Assembly: GCA_033239125.1 (NCBI GenBank)
Contig: BSWB01000008.1
Span: 712,001 to 776,000 of the forward strand
Reading direction: 5' to 3'
Source of the DNA: Fagopyrum homotropicum
Taxonomy: Eukaryota > Streptophyta > Magnoliopsida > Caryophyllales > Polygonaceae
Length of the DNA: 64,000 nt
This document shows, piece by piece, positions 61,560 to 64,000 of this stretch. A model generated the notes under the pieces. The model was given only the letters and a program-made list of their open reading frames with translations, was not told the DNA's origin and did no database searches. The position numbers and the translations under genes are program-made. Each line of letters begins with the position of its first letter. Position 1 is the stretch's first letter.

Positions 61560-62300
61560 ATATAAAATTATTACCATGTAACATGATCAATTCATTTAAT
61601 TGAGGTCAATTTTTAATAAAAAAATTATTATTCTTGAGAACAACTTATGAAAAACTATACCTTACAATGAGATCAACTTAAAGTAAAAGATTATTATGGA
61701 TATTTGTTCATTTAAATGAGACCAACTTCTAATAAAAGATTATTATTGAGACCATCTTAAAAAAAATATATCATAAAAAGAGATCAACTTATGATAAAAG
61801 ATTAGTATGGACATTTATTCATTTAAATGAGATAAACTTCTAATAAAAGATTATTGTTGAGACCATCTTATAAAAATATATCTTACAATGAGATCAAACT
61901 ATAATAAAAGATCATTATAATAAAAGATAGTTATTGAGATCATCTTATAAAAATTATGTCTTACAATGAGATCAACTTATAATAAACAAATTATTATGAA
62001 CATTTATTCATTTAAATGAGACCGACTTATAATAATAGATTATTATTGAAACTAACTTATAATAATATTTATAAAAATTCATATCTAAATTAAAATGAGA
62101 CTAACTCATAATTAAAGATTATTATGAACATATATCATTTAAATGAGACCAATTTATGATAAAAGATTATTATTAAGACCAACTTATAATCATATTTATA
62201 AGAATCAATATCTTAAAATGAGACCAACTTATAATAAAAGATTACTATGAACATTTATTCATTCTAATGAAACCATATTTTAATAAAATATTATTATTGA
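61560..62300. repeat. Degenerate AT-rich tandem repeat
   Basis: About ten imperfect units of ATGAGACCAACTTATAATAA, then AGATTATTATGAACATTTAT and TCATTTAA. Unit length is roughly 60-80 bp. The same words resume after element F at 63040-63085, so F landed inside the array. Confidence 0.75.
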
Positions 62301-62312
62301 GAACAACTTATA

Positions 62313-63021
62313 AGGGAAGTGTTCAAGTAAGGCCCATTATTCCGGTACGGCCGTGCGGCCGTCTGTACGGCTGACACGTGTCCCGAAATTTTTTTTTTTT
62401 TTTTAAACGAGTAAAAGTAATAGTTCAAAACTTATTATGGAATAGTTCATAACTTATAAAAGGATAGTTCATGAATTATAATAGAATAGTTCATAGTGTA
62501 AAATTTATAAAGGAATGAAAGTAATAGTTCAAAACTTATTAAGTAATAGTTCATAACTTCTAAAAGGATAGTTCATGAATTATAATAGAATAGTTCATAG
62601 CGCAAAATTTATAAAGGAGTGAAAGTAATAGTTCAAAACTTATTATGGGATATTTCATGAATTATAATAGAATAGTTCATGAATTATAATAGAATAGTTT
62701 AAAGTGCAAAAATTTATAAAGGAGTGAAAGTAATAGTTCAAAACTTATTATGGGATAGTTCATGAATTATAATAGAATAGTTCATGGATTATATTAAAAA
62801 GTAATAGTTCATGGATTATATGAGAATAGTTCAAAGTTTATAGGAGAATAGTGCATAAATTATAACATGGTAGTTCAAATAAATTTTCATTAGTTTCCGG
62901 AAAAAAAATCGTTTCAGAAAAGAGAAATTTTTTTTTTTTTTTTTTTTCGGGACACGTGTCGCCCGTACAGTCGGCCGTATGACCGTACCGCAATATAAGG
63001 GCCGTACCTGAACATTTACCT
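62313..63021. mobile_element. TIR element F, same family as E
   Basis: The left end reads AGGGAAGTGTTCAAGTAAGG and the right end, on the other strand, AGGTAAATGTTCAGGTACGG. Long inverted repeats continue through CGGTACGGCCGT and GACACGTGTCCCGAAA to a T-run (about 75 bp). The interior repeats ATAGTTCATGAATTATAATA six or more times. No gene and no clear target duplication. Nested in the hAT-like element. Confidence 0.78.
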
Positions 63022-64000
63022 ATATTCATATTTGTAAAAATATATATCTTACAATGAGATCAATTTGTAATAAAAAATTATGAAACAATTTGGTTTATTA
63101 GGCTTTTTCTAGTTTTGTGTTTAGTAAATGTACCCCTTGATAGAAGAGTGTGTAAAGTTTGAGAATAAATACAAAAGGTTGGGGTATATAAACTTAATTT
63201 AAATATTAAAAAGCCTAGTTACTACTATAGTTTTTCAAAAAGGCCTAGTTACCAAAATTGTCCAAAAATTATTATAAATATTTATTCCGAAAGGTTTGAA
63301 TATGTGAGTCTGTACAAAGTTGTATATATTATAGATGCATATATGTTAATTAAATAAATGAGATCAATGTGACTATAAATGTGAGTACGTATAAAGTTAT
63401 AAGAAAATAAATATTATCACTTCATTACTTTGATTAACTAAAATAGTTTATCATGTAATATTGTAATATACGTCAAATATAAATATTAATACAAAGTTGC
63501 ATAGTGATATTACGTAACTAAGTATGCATAAGTTAATAAGTTATTAAGTTGTAACAAATTAACATTATTAATTCATCACTTTCCCTAACTCAAAATATTT
63601 TTCCATTTAAAATATTTGAAAATATAAATTATAGTACAAATTGTAACTTACAATCTTGATTTATCTATCATAACACAAATACATTTAACAGTATAATAAA
63701 AGTTTTTTTAATAGCCGGATATCCGGGAATATATAGTGATCCGGGACAATCCGGATATCCGGTGATCCGGGTCTATCCAGATATCCGGCGATCCGATATG
63801 ATCCGATGATCCGCAAATATTTGGATATCCGATGATCCACGGATATCCGGTGATACGTGAGTATCCGGATATCCGGGGCTATCCGGATATCTGTTTTTCC
63901 AAATATCCGCGGATATTTGGAAGCCTACAACCCCGATCTGTTTCCAATCCGGTGATTCGGGAAAATCTCTCAGATCGGATCAGATTCGGAGCGGATCAAA

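Larger units (their letters stand above)
59959..64000. mobile_element. hAT-like non-autonomous element, open at the right edge
   Basis: Begins TAGGGGTGGGCATCGG, a typical plant hAT-type terminus. The next ~300 bp and the last ~300 bp of the window (63710-63990) are packed with GGATATCCG / CCGGATATCC palindromes and GATCCG words, as in hAT subterminal arrays. The true right end is beyond the window. The interior has no transposase. It holds AT-rich DNA, a GAGACCAACTTATAATAAAA repeat zone (61560-62300, resuming at 63040) and nested element F. Confidence 0.65.

Overview
The window is nuclear DNA from a flowering plant, most likely a eudicot. It has AT-rich spacers, intron-containing genes with plant-type splice sites, and dense nested plant transposons: Ty3 Athila-type, Ty1/copia, LINE, CACTA, PIF/Harbinger, hAT-like and MITEs. 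I cannot name the species. There is no sign of bacterial, organelle or viral sequence.

Layout. 1-1100: decayed LINE reverse transcriptase on the + strand. 1101-20158: a broken copia element on the - strand, split by a 13.2 kb Athila-like element (3754-16947) that has two 1711-bp LTRs, a perfect 5-bp target duplication (ATCAG) and long reading frames on the - strand. 20159-22427: AT-rich DNA with a CACTA-type MITE and a LINE RNase H remnant. 22428-32350: a non-autonomous CACTA element (3-bp duplication ATA) that contains a 6.7 kb PIF/Harbinger element (22708-29391, 3-bp duplication TTC). The Harbinger element carries a damaged transposase, a Myb/SANT-like ORF1 and a third, unexplained small gene. 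32390-33790: LINE remnant, - strand. 33904-34933: a MITE-like element with long inverted repeats, set in TA repeats.

35801-42352 is the genic island, with two multi-exon genes on the - strand, one behind the other. The upstream gene is an SCPL31-type serine carboxypeptidase-like protein (474 aa, 8 exons, complete triad). The downstream gene is an At4g04980-like, CHUP1-related proline-rich protein (902 aa, 9 exons). Both models close in frame from start to stop. They are the only intact host genes I can support.

42353-64000 is repeat-rich and AT-rich. It holds two more elements bounded by (TA)n (45749-46602 and 46703-47900), a roughly 190-bp tandem repeat near 48 kb, a second broken copia element (50400-54411), two related TIR elements with CACGTG cores (57991-58825 and 62313-63021), and a hAT-like element open at the right edge (59959-64000).

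The most unusual signal is in the Athila element. A roughly 150-bp module built on the palindrome TTCCACGGCCGTGGAA and its half sites occurs upstream of the LTR TATA box. It recurs inside the gag-pol coding frame between protease and reverse transcriptase, and palindromes of the same type lie in the leader of the second ORF.
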